This document shows positions 1-6,398 of a DNA stretch of 8,641 nt, piece after piece. The stretch is taken from the NCBI GenBank assembly GCA_037443425.1, contig JBBIOI010000139.1, positions 1-8,641 of the forward strand, in the 5' to 3' direction. Positions within the stretch are counted from its first letter, which is position 1; each line of letters begins with the position of its first letter. The translations under genes were made by a program, and so were the position numbers. The notes under the pieces were generated by a model. It saw only the letters and a program-made list of their open reading frames with translations. It did not search any database and was not told the DNA's origin. Source of the DNA: JBBIOI01 sp037443425 (GTDB lineage Bacteria; Desulfobacterota; BSN033; UBA1163).

Positions 1-98
1 AGGTTTCAGAGGCCTCGGTTAAAGGGGCCATACCATTGAAGATGAATGAATATAAAGTTTCACTTGTAAAGGCACTCGTAAAAAGATCATTACTCTAA
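1..98 (+). CDS. C-terminal end of a probable molybdenum hydroxylase FAD-binding subunit (partial)
   Basis: The frame starting at base 3 is open from the window edge and ends at TAA 96-98, leaving about 31 residues. The tail contains IPLKMNEYKVSLVKALVKRS just before the end. The pattern 'P-x-x-x-N-x-Y-K-V-x-L-x-K-x-L-V-x-R' followed by a short hydrophobic end resembles the extreme C-terminus of FAD-binding (medium, CoxM/XdhB-like) subunits of xanthine dehydrogenase and CO dehydrogenase family enzymes. Those subunits pass electrons between the 2Fe-2S subunit and FAD in a cytoplasmic heterotrimer. The partner subunits would lie upstream, outside the window. It ends 14 bases before the hydrolase gene on the same strand, so co-transcription is likely. 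The call rests on a short tail only; another protein family cannot be excluded. Confidence 0.5.
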   Translation, partial: VSEASVKGAIPLKMNEYKVSLVKALVKRSLL

Positions 99-112
99 TT
101 TCAGGGGGAGGT

Positions 113-1843
113 ATGTTCTCTTTAGACTGGTCTACTTCTTCACGCAGTTACGATGTAATTATTGAGCGTGATATAAGGATCCCTGTTAGCGCAGGGATAA
201 ACCTTGATTCGGATATATTTAGACCCAAGGCAGAAGGCAGATTTCCAGCCATCCTGACAATATCTCCCTACTCAAAAAGGGATCAATCCATTGAGATTAT
301 TCCTGTCTCCTTTTCTGGAGAGCGTGCCTCCATAGAGGCAGGAGATTTTAATTTCTTTTCAAGGAGGGGATATGCCTTTATCATTGCAAATCTCAGGGGC
401 TCACAAGCCTCGGAAGGATATTTCGGAAACATAGATCCTGATCCAGAAACTATTAGAGACATCTATGATGTGATTGAGTGGATTGCTCATCAACCCTGGT
501 GCGACGGAAATGTCGGTATGTTTGGTATATCTTACTTTTCAGTTGTTCAGAAGAGGGTTGCCACATTAAGGCCTCCTCATCTTAAAACCATATTTGCACC
601 TTATGGCTGGACAGATAGTTACCGTGATCTTTATTTTCGTGGTGGAATAATGGGCCATGGATTCCTAAATTATTGGATAAGGAGATACAGCCCCAGATTC
701 AGAATAAAAAATAATCTAAGGCAACACTTGGGTGATGAGAGATATGAAAAAGAGATCTTACGTGCAAAAGAGGATTTAGACATCATCTCCATCCCTGGAT
801 TTAAAGAGGCTCTAAATAATCCTGATCAAGGCTCAAATCCGCTTATCTGCGAGATTATTCTAAATCCCCTTTTTAATGATTATTACAGACAAAGGGTTGT
901 TGACTTTTCCAAGGACACATCGATTCCTGCCTATTTTGGGGGTGATTGGAAGGGATACGCATTTCATCTTTCCGGTGATATCAGGGCATTTGAAAATTGG
1001 AAGGGACCTAAGAAATTGACAATCGGACCTGGAATATATCTTGATAGACCATTTTATCAATATGCCTACGAGGCACTGAGGTGGTTTGACTACTGGTTAA
1101 AGGGTATTGATACTGGAATAATGAGAGAACCATCTGTATCTCTTTTTATTCATAATACAGGTGAATGGAAATCCTCTGACCGATGGCCCCTTTCGGAGAC
1201 AAAATGGACACCATTTTATTTACATTCAGGTGGGCTTTTGAGTGAACATGAATTCTGGCCATCGGATAGTTCTTCCACCTTTGTAGATTCCCCATATCAC
1301 AGGGGTGGTATAGAATTCTTAACACCACCTATGGTGGAAATTACTGAGATTTGTGGTCCAATAGTTTTGAATCTCTATGGATCAACGACAGATAACGATA
1401 TCTTCTGGTTTGTATCCTTATGGGATATAAAACCTGATGGGGAGGAAGAACTACTTACACGAGGCTGGTTAAGGGGATCGCAGAGGAAGATTAGCCCGGA
1501 GTTATCAAAACCATGGCAACCATATCATCTTCATACAGAGAGGGAACTTCTCGAGCCAGGAAGGATTTATGAATTCAACATTGAGATTCGTCCTTATGGA
1601 ATAATGCTTCTTCCGGGTCATAGATTAAAATTAAAGATCAAGTGTGCCGATGACGAAGAGCCAAAAAGTTTTATTGAATTTATTGGACAGGGCCAGATAT
1701 GGAGACAAAAAACATCTCATGTGACAGTATACCATAACAGCAATTATCCATCTCATCTCTTACTTCCTATAACAAAAGGAAATAAGATAGGTACATTCAT
1801 CTCGGGAGGAAGGCTTTCACCATTTAGTCTTCCAAAGATTTGA
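113..1843 (+). CDS. CocE/NonD family (peptidase S15-like) alpha/beta hydrolase, atypical catalytic triad
   Basis: A 576-residue protein, normal length for the CocE/NonD (cocaine esterase, X-Pro dipeptidyl-peptidase S15) family, which cleaves ester or amide bonds. The N-terminal alpha/beta-hydrolase domain spans roughly residues 12-340: PYSK at 52-55 (the Tyr that helps form the oxyanion hole in CocE), NLRGSQASEG at 93-102 (usually DxRGxGxSxG) and the nucleophile elbow GISYF at 138-142 with Ser140. A C-terminal beta-sandwich (X-PepC-like) occupies about 345-576. There is no signal peptide, so it is cytoplasmic. The family's acid (GWYD) and base (GPWxH) motifs appear as GGDWKGY (276-282) and GPGIY (305-309), so Asp and His are not where expected; see findings. 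Its neighbours suggest it acts on an imported compound. The start is the only reasonable one: the next Met is residue 136, and conserved family sequence begins about residue 12. A purine-rich GGGGGAGG lies only 1 base before the ATG, which is unusually close. Family is sure, substrate unknown. Confidence 0.88.
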   Translation: MFSLDWSTSSRSYDVIIERDIRIPVSAGINLDSDIFRPKAEGRFPAILTISPYSKRDQSIEIIPVSFSGERASIEAGDFNFFSRRGYAFIIANLRGSQASEGYFGNIDPDPETIRDIYDVIEWIAHQPWCDGNVGMFGISYFSVVQKRVATLRPPHLKTIFAPYGWTDSYRDLYFRGGIMGHGFLNYWIRRYSPRFRIKNNLRQHLGDERYEKEILRAKEDLDIISIPGFKEALNNPDQGSNPLICEIILNPLFNDYYRQRVVDFSKDTSIPAYFGGDWKGYAFHLSGDIRAFENWKGPKKLTIGPGIYLDRPFYQYAYEALRWFDYWLKGIDTGIMREPSVSLFIHNTGEWKSSDRWPLSETKWTPFYLHSGGLLSEHEFWPSDSSSTFVDSPYHRGGIEFLTPPMVEITEICGPIVLNLYGSTTDNDIFWFVSLWDIKPDGEEELLTRGWLRGSQRKISPELSKPWQPYHLHTERELLEPGRIYEFNIEIRPYGIMLLPGHRLKLKIKCADDEEPKSFIEFIGQGQIWRQKTSHVTVYHNSNYPSHLLLPITKGNKIGTFISGGRLSPFSLPKI

Positions 1844-1870
1844 TTTGTTAAATTAGCCAATAATGAAATT

Positions 1871-2614
1871 ATGGACAAAAAGATATTAGAGGTTGTAGGA
1901 CTGTATAAATATTTTAGTGGGCTTTCAGCGGTTAATAACCTCGAATTCTATTTAAAAGAAGGAGAGATACTCGGACTAATAGGTCCAAATGGTTCTGGTA
2001 AAACAACAGTGTTTAATCTCATTGCTGGTCTGCTTAAACCCGATAAAGGAAAGATATTTTTTTATGGTAATGAGATATCAGGAAAAGGCCCTGCTACTAT
2101 ATGTCAGATGGGCGTTGGTAGAACATTTCAGATTCCACTACCATTTAGCCGATTAACAGTTCTTGAAAATGTTAAACTGGCAAGACTGTATGGAAGTAAG
2201 CCAGCCAGAAATCTTAAAGAGGCAGAAGAAGAAGCTGACAATATAATTGAATTTATAGGTCTAAAACCAAAGAGACTAACAATATCAGGGAATCTCACAA
2301 TACTGGATAGAAAAAGATTAGAACTCGGCAAGGCCCTTGCTACAAAACCAAAGCTCCTTCTGCTTGATGAGATCCTTGGTGGATTAACACCAAAAGAGAT
2401 TGAGGATGCCATGGAGCTTATAATGGCGATCAAGGCTACTGGGATAAGTATGATTATAGTTGAGCATGTAATGAAGGCTATCATGGGTATCTCTGAGAGG
2501 GTAATTGTTTTAAACTCCGGCATTAAGATTGCTGAAGGAACACCTAAAGAGGTCGTTTCAGAAAATTCCGTAATCGAAGCCTACCTTGGGAAGGGAAGAT
2601 ATGCTAAGAGTTGA
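1871..2614 (+). CDS. livG: LivG-type ABC transporter ATP-binding protein (HAAT family)
   Basis: A 247-residue nucleotide-binding subunit of a branched-chain-amino-acid-type (hydrophobic amino acid transporter) ABC importer; it acts on the cytoplasmic face of the membrane and powers uptake. Visible motifs are Walker A GPNGSGKTT (38-46), Q-loop Gln87 in RTFQIPLPF, Walker B LLLLDE (162-167, with Asp166 and catalytic Glu167) and the switch His199 in IVEHV. The ABC signature is not LSGGQ but LTILDRKRLE (142-151), a degenerate form seen in part of the LivG-type group. The VGRTFQ segment and the C-terminal EAYLGKG ending are typical of LivG. It starts 27 bases after the hydrolase with no clear Shine-Dalgarno sequence, and its 3' end overlaps the next ATPase gene. 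The transported compound may be an amino acid, amide, urea or aromatic acid; the ATPase does not tell. Confidence 0.93.
   Translation: MDKKILEVVGLYKYFSGLSAVNNLEFYLKEGEILGLIGPNGSGKTTVFNLIAGLLKPDKGKIFFYGNEISGKGPATICQMGVGRTFQIPLPFSRLTVLENVKLARLYGSKPARNLKEAEEEADNIIEFIGLKPKRLTISGNLTILDRKRLELGKALATKPKLLLLDEILGGLTPKEIEDAMELIMAIKATGISMIIVEHVMKAIMGISERVIVLNSGIKIAEGTPKEVVSENSVIEAYLGKGRYAKS
2588..2598 (+). promoter_or_regulatory. Shine-Dalgarno region selecting ATG 2601 for the LivF-type gene
   Basis: The purine run GGGAAGGGAAG lies inside the end of the upstream coding region and finishes 2 bases before ATG 2601, with the AGGGA core (2592-2596) 4 bases upstream. It supports ATG 2601 over the in-frame TTG 2586, which would lie upstream of this run and has no comparable site. 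Confidence 0.55.
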
Positions 2615-3308
2615 GAGTCTATATGCCTATTATGAAGACATGCAGGTTCTTTGGGATATTAATCTTGAGGTTAATGAGAAAGAACTTGTTGCATTAATAG
2701 GGTCAAATGGTTCTGGAAAAACAACCCTACTTCGAGCAGTAACAGGACTTCTACACTCTTTTCGAGGAAAGATAACATATAAGGGAATCTTACTTAATAA
2801 TCTCTTACCACACGAGATTGTAAACTTAGGTATATCAATGGTTCCAGAGGGAAGGCGGATCTTTCCCAAAATGACTGTCCTTGCAAACCTTGAAATGGGT
2901 GCATATATAGCAAGGGCAAGAAAGAAGAAGGATAGAAACCTTAAAAAAGTTTATGAGATCTTTCCAATACTTAAAGAAAGGGAGAATCAGATAGCCGGGT
3001 CCCTAAGTGGTGGAGAACAGCAGATGCTTGCCATAGCAAGGGCATTAATGTCAAACAATGAACTTTTGCTTCTTGATGAGATGTCTCTTGGGCTTGCACC
3101 TATCATTGTTCAAAATATATTTGACGTTATCTCAGAAATAAATAAGCTCGGGATAAGTATATTGATTGTAGAACAGAATGTTCCAATCACTTTAAGTATT
3201 GCACATCGCGCCTATGTGCTTGAAAGTGGTAGAATCGTTAAAGAAGGAATAGCCAATTTGCTTCTTGATGATCCTTATATAAAAGAGGCCTATTTAGGGA
3301 TAGATTAG
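2601..3308 (+). CDS. livF: LivF-type ABC transporter ATP-binding protein (HAAT family)
   Basis: The second ATPase of the importer, 235 residues from ATG 2601, matching the usual LivF length. Motifs are Walker A GSNGSGKTT (34-42), the LivF-typical VPEGRRIFP (81-89), a consensus signature LSGGEQQ (135-141), Walker B LLLLDE (155-160) and VEQN (190-193), where most ABC ATPases have a switch His and LivF proteins have Gln. An in-frame TTG at 2586 would add five residues (MGRED), but ATG 2601 is preferred: it is preceded by GAAGGGAAG a few bases upstream, and LivF proteins start close to the LRVESLYAYY stretch. With this start the gene overlaps the livG-type gene by 14 bases, suggesting coupled translation and equal amounts of both ATPases. 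Confidence 0.93.
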   Translation: MLRVESLYAYYEDMQVLWDINLEVNEKELVALIGSNGSGKTTLLRAVTGLLHSFRGKITYKGILLNNLLPHEIVNLGISMVPEGRRIFPKMTVLANLEMGAYIARARKKKDRNLKKVYEIFPILKERENQIAGSLSGGEQQMLAIARALMSNNELLLLDEMSLGLAPIIVQNIFDVISEINKLGISILIVEQNVPITLSIAHRAYVLESGRIVKEGIANLLLDDPYIKEAYLGID

Positions 3309-3311
3309 ACT

Positions 3312-4178
3312 ATGTTTCAAACCATTGCTTATGGCATATTAAATGGTCTACTTTATAGTATAATTGCCTTGGGTATATCCCTTGTATTTGGGGTCATGAG
3401 ATACCTAAATATTGCACACGGTTCTTTGATCATCCTTGGATCATATGGATCACTTTATCTCTTCTATTTTGGGATAGATCCATTTATCTCCATTCCCATT
3501 CTCATGGTCCTATTATTTATTATCGGCATAATTTTGTTCAAATTACTTTATTCAAACTTTGTCCCACTTTCTGAAAGCCTAAGGATCCAGAAGTCATTGC
3601 TTGTAAGTTTCGGCCTGATGCTTTTCATTGACCATGGAGCAACCCTTATCTGGACAAGTGATGAAAAAAGTATTACTCCATTCTATTCTGGAATGAGTTT
3701 CGAAATCATAAAAGGGATTAGGGTCCCCTTTATCGGTTTATCTGGAGCGATATTAGCGATTGTGATAATAATATTACTCCATATATTTTTTAGAAAGACA
3801 TACTTTGGTAAGGCCGTTATCGCAGTAAGCCAGGACCCAGAGGCTGCAAGCTTAATGGGAATAAATATAAAAAGAACATTTCTGATATCTTTTGGATTGA
3901 GTGTATGTTTGGGAGCAATTCCTTCTGTCCTTATCGGACTCCAGGCCTTCTCTCCCACTGTTGGAATAGAATGGTTTAATAAAGGAATCATCGTTGTCAT
4001 GTTAGGTGGACTTGGAAATATATATGGGGTCTTCCCTGCAGGCATATTCTTAGGAATAGTTGAAGCAATAAGTGTATTCTTCTTTGGTGCCCCTTATCGC
4101 GAGATTACCGGACTAATTATCTTTGTATTAGTCTTAATCCTTTTCCCAAATGGATTGTTTGGAAGGATTCCAGAATGA
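3312..4178 (+). CDS. livH: LivH-type branched-chain amino acid ABC transporter permease
   Basis: A 288-residue polytopic inner-membrane protein, normal LivH length, forming half of the translocation pore with the LivM-type partner. The N-terminus has the LivH hallmark: a GILNGLLYSIIALGISL hydrophobic segment (8-24), then FGVMRYLNIAHG (26-37). Several further hydrophobic segments follow. The cytoplasmic coupling loop resembling the EAA motif is at about 168-190 (AVSQDPEAASLMGINIKR), which would dock on the ATPases. The later VMLGGLGNIYGVFPAG segment (229-244) is also typical. It begins 3 bases after the LivF-type stop; the only purine-rich site (AGGGA, 3296-3300) is 11 bases upstream, so translation is probably coupled. 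Its end overlaps the next gene as ATGA. Confidence 0.94.
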   Translation: MFQTIAYGILNGLLYSIIALGISLVFGVMRYLNIAHGSLIILGSYGSLYLFYFGIDPFISIPILMVLLFIIGIILFKLLYSNFVPLSESLRIQKSLLVSFGLMLFIDHGATLIWTSDEKSITPFYSGMSFEIIKGIRVPFIGLSGAILAIVIIILLHIFFRKTYFGKAVIAVSQDPEAASLMGINIKRTFLISFGLSVCLGAIPSVLIGLQAFSPTVGIEWFNKGIIVVMLGGLGNIYGVFPAGIFLGIVEAISVFFFGAPYREITGLIIFVLVLILFPNGLFGRIPE

Positions 4179-5104
4179 AAAAATCTTTAAAAAAAGGTTT
4201 TTTAATCGCTCTTTTTCTACTATTGGCATTACTTCCACTTATGATAAAATCTCAATATATATTGAGTCTATTAATTACCCTGTTCATTTATATAACACTA
4301 TCTGAAAGCTGGAATCTTCTGGGAGGATATACCGGTCAGATAAGTCTTGGTCATGGTGCCTTCTTTGGCATAGGCTCTTTAATAACAAGAATCCTGTGGA
4401 CAAATAATATTCCGATATACCTTGCATTACCTACGGGTGGTCTCTTAACTGCTCTTCTATCTGCGGTTGTGGGAATCCCATGCTTTCGGATGAGGATTTC
4501 GTATTTTCCAATTGGTACATTAGCATTAAGCATGATTGCCATGTTAACCGTAAGTAACATTTTTATAGAGGCCTCTGCCCTACCTCCAGATATCTTAAAA
4601 ACATATGAGATATTTTCGAGATACTACTTAGGGCTGGGTATTGCCACATTCACAATAGTCTTTATATATTATTTAGTACGCTCGCGTCCTGGACTTGCAA
4701 TGATTGCAATAAGGGAGAATGAAAGGGCTGCATCTGCCATAGGTATAAAAACATTAAAATATAAAACACTGTCTTTATTAATAAGCACATTCATTGCAGG
4801 ACTTGCAGGTGGAATCTATGCCTACCAACATGTATCTTACTATTTTGATGCAGCCTTTGATCTTACATGGTCATTTTCACCTGCACTTACATCTTTTATA
4901 GGAGGTGTTGGAACAATCATAGGTCCAATACTTGGCTCTTTTTGCTTCTTAGCCCTTGGAGAGATATTCGCTGTTACACTTGGAGAGGTGCATGTACTGA
5001 TCTTCGGTTTCTGTTTTATACTAATTGTGATATTTCTTCCAAAGGGCTTGCTTTCTTTAAATTTTCAAAGTTTCCTTTATTGGAAAAAATCAAAAATTAA
5101 TTAA
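4175..5104 (+). CDS. livM: LivM-type branched-chain amino acid ABC transporter permease
   Basis: A 309-residue polytopic membrane protein, the second pore subunit. It carries the LivM hallmark NLLGGYTGQISLGHGAF (47-63). The cytoplasmic coupling loop is at about 169-192 (RPGLAMIAIRENERAASAIG), and the late FIGGVGTIIGPILGS segment (241-255) is also typical. The N-terminus is lysine-rich, then hydrophobic (9-24), as for a first membrane helix that is not cleaved. It is short compared with long LivM proteins such as that of E. coli (over 400 residues), but this length is common elsewhere. The ATG overlaps the upstream TGA as ATGA, a classic arrangement for translational re-initiation, giving matched amounts of the two permeases. 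Confidence 0.94.
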   Translation: MKKSLKKGFLIALFLLLALLPLMIKSQYILSLLITLFIYITLSESWNLLGGYTGQISLGHGAFFGIGSLITRILWTNNIPIYLALPTGGLLTALLSAVVGIPCFRMRISYFPIGTLALSMIAMLTVSNIFIEASALPPDILKTYEIFSRYYLGLGIATFTIVFIYYLVRSRPGLAMIAIRENERAASAIGIKTLKYKTLSLLISTFIAGLAGGIYAYQHVSYYFDAAFDLTWSFSPALTSFIGGVGTIIGPILGSFCFLALGEIFAVTLGEVHVLIFGFCFILIVIFLPKGLLSLNFQSFLYWKKSKIN

Positions 5105-5110
5105 GGGAGG
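5103..5110 (+). promoter_or_regulatory. Strong Shine-Dalgarno sequence of the ABC binding-protein gene
   Basis: AAGGGAGG overlaps the stop codon of the LivM-type gene and lies 5 bases before ATG 5116. It is one of the two best-placed ribosome sites in the window and would favour high output of the periplasmic protein. Confidence 0.7.
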
Positions 5111-5115
5111 TCTTT

Positions 5116-6345
5116 ATGAAAAAGAAAAGATTATCTTTAAAATCCTTTTATATTCTAACCATCATATGTTTAATATTGGCTATCTTTTATGGATTAACGT
5201 TCTCAGAACCTAAAACAATCAAGCTCGGCTGTGTAATCTCACTAACAGGCCCTATGTCGATTGGCGGCTCCTGGATTAAACAGGGATACGATATTGCTGT
5301 TAAGCATATCAACGAAGAAGGAGGTGTCTTCGTAAAAGAGTTTAACAAGAAGATTCCATTAGAGATTATATATCTTGACAATGAGTCGAATCCAAGAAAG
5401 ACCGCAGAAAGGATGGAAAAACTTTATTCTATTGATAAGGTTGACTTCTTCCTTGGTGGTTTTGCCCAATTTTTAATCGTTCCTCAGCTTGCAATAGCAG
5501 AAAAGTATCAGGTACCTTTTATTGGAACAACGCTTGGCAGTACAGCAGAATTTTCGAGGGGATATAAATATACATTTACCCCATTCCAGTCAGAGCAGGA
5601 CCAGGTTATTGCCTTCTTAGATGTTCTGGATTCCATACCAAAGGATAAGAGGCCTAAGAAGATAGCCTTTTTCCAGATTCAGGAGGAATGGGGAGAGGCA
5701 ACCGGTAAATACCTCAGACAGTTCGCAAAAGAGAGGGGATACCAAATTGTTACACACGAAGAATATGCAATAAAGTCAAACGATTTCTCTTCCCTTATTG
5801 TTAAGGCAAGGTCTGATGGAGCAGAGGCTCTATATACAAATCCTACCCCTCCTCAGGGAATCAGGCTTATAAAGCAGATGAAAGAACTAAACTGGAGTCC
5901 AAAGATTACACTCATAATGAGGGCTGCTGACGTTGAGGCATGGACAGAAAATCTTGGCAAAGATGGTGATTACGTTTTACATCAGGGTGGCTGGGCATAT
6001 CAGCTCAAACTTCCAGGTGTTCAGAGATTTAATGAAGATTACAGGGCTGCCTACAAAGTTAATCCTACACCACCTGCTGGAACAGCATATGCATGTATTC
6101 AGATCCTCGCTGAGGCAATAAAGAATGCTGGCACGCTTGACAGGAAAAAGGTAAGAGATGCCCTGGCAGCAACAAACATGATGACAGTGATGGGACCAAT
6201 GACATTTGCACCAAATGGTAGAGGTCAGGGAAAATATTTAAGATTGATGTGTCAGTGGCAGAAGGGAAAGGATGAACTTGTATGGCCGCCTGATCAAGCA
6301 ACTGCACCACTTCTCTATCCCGCTCCTCCATGGAACGAGAGGTAA
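5116..6345 (+). CDS. Periplasmic substrate-binding protein of the HAAT-type ABC importer (Peripla_BP_6)
   Basis: A 409-residue binding protein that captures the solute in the periplasm and delivers it to the LivH/LivM pore. An N-terminal lysine-rich stretch and hydrophobic segment (about 11-29) form a signal peptide, with cleavage plausible near Ser30 (TFS then EP). No lipobox Cys sits at the right place, so it is a soluble periplasmic protein rather than a lipoprotein. The mature start IKLGCVISLTGPMSIGG (35-51), followed by QGYDIAVKHINEEGG (56-70), is the standard opening of type I Liv-type binding proteins; IIYLDNESNPRKTAERMEKL (84-103) and PFIGTT (134-139) also fit. The C-terminal half includes a second Rossmann-like lobe and a tail rich in Pro and Trp. 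It is too distant from LivJ/LivK for the ligand to be named; amino acids, amides, urea and aromatic acids are all known ligands of this family. It sits last in the ABC cluster rather than first. Confidence 0.92.
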   Translation: MKKKRLSLKSFYILTIICLILAIFYGLTFSEPKTIKLGCVISLTGPMSIGGSWIKQGYDIAVKHINEEGGVFVKEFNKKIPLEIIYLDNESNPRKTAERMEKLYSIDKVDFFLGGFAQFLIVPQLAIAEKYQVPFIGTTLGSTAEFSRGYKYTFTPFQSEQDQVIAFLDVLDSIPKDKRPKKIAFFQIQEEWGEATGKYLRQFAKERGYQIVTHEEYAIKSNDFSSLIVKARSDGAEALYTNPTPPQGIRLIKQMKELNWSPKITLIMRAADVEAWTENLGKDGDYVLHQGGWAYQLKLPGVQRFNEDYRAAYKVNPTPPAGTAYACIQILAEAIKNAGTLDRKKVRDALAATNMMTVMGPMTFAPNGRGQGKYLRLMCQWQKGKDELVWPPDQATAPLLYPAPPWNER

Positions 6346-6384
6346 TTATTATTTTATTCCATTATTGAGAGGTCTTCAAAAAAG

Positions 6385-6392
6385 AAAGGAGG
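6385..6392 (+). promoter_or_regulatory. Strong Shine-Dalgarno sequence of the TRAP binding-protein gene
   Basis: AAAGGAGG lies 6 bases before ATG 6399, a near-perfect ribosome site. The 53-base gap 6346-6398 that contains it is AT-rich and shows no hairpin followed by a T-run, so I see no terminator between the ABC and TRAP genes. No clear promoter boxes stand out either, though a weak promoter there cannot be ruled out. Confidence 0.75.
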
Positions 6393-6398
6393 TCAAAA

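Noticed and set aside
2128..2523. 131-codon antisense open frame inside the LivG-type gene
   Set aside because: It lies wholly opposite a clear ATPase gene, its protein matches no family I know, and its Ser/Ile-rich composition is what the reverse complement of this coding sequence would give.
2586..2600. TTG start for the LivF-type gene, adding five residues
   Set aside because: ATG 2601 has a purine-rich ribosome site just upstream and gives the usual LivF length and N-terminus.
3683..4045. 120-codon antisense open frame inside the LivH-type gene
   Set aside because: Fully covered by a convincing permease gene; no recognisable domain.
5116..5215. Lipoprotein signal in the ABC binding protein (Cys18 in the hydrophobic segment)
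   Set aside because: The Cys is in the middle of the hydrophobic core, not at its end after an L-x-G/A-type lipobox, so a type I signal peptide is more likely.
1871..6345. Naming the importer a leucine/isoleucine/valine transporter
   Set aside because: The family (HAAT) also carries amides, urea, aromatic acids and others; nothing in the binding protein identifies leucine as the ligand, so only subunit type is claimed.
6346..6398. Possible terminator or promoter between the ABC and TRAP genes
   Set aside because: The stretch is AT-rich, but I find no stable GC-rich stem followed by a T-run and no convincing -35/-10 pair; a weak promoter remains possible.
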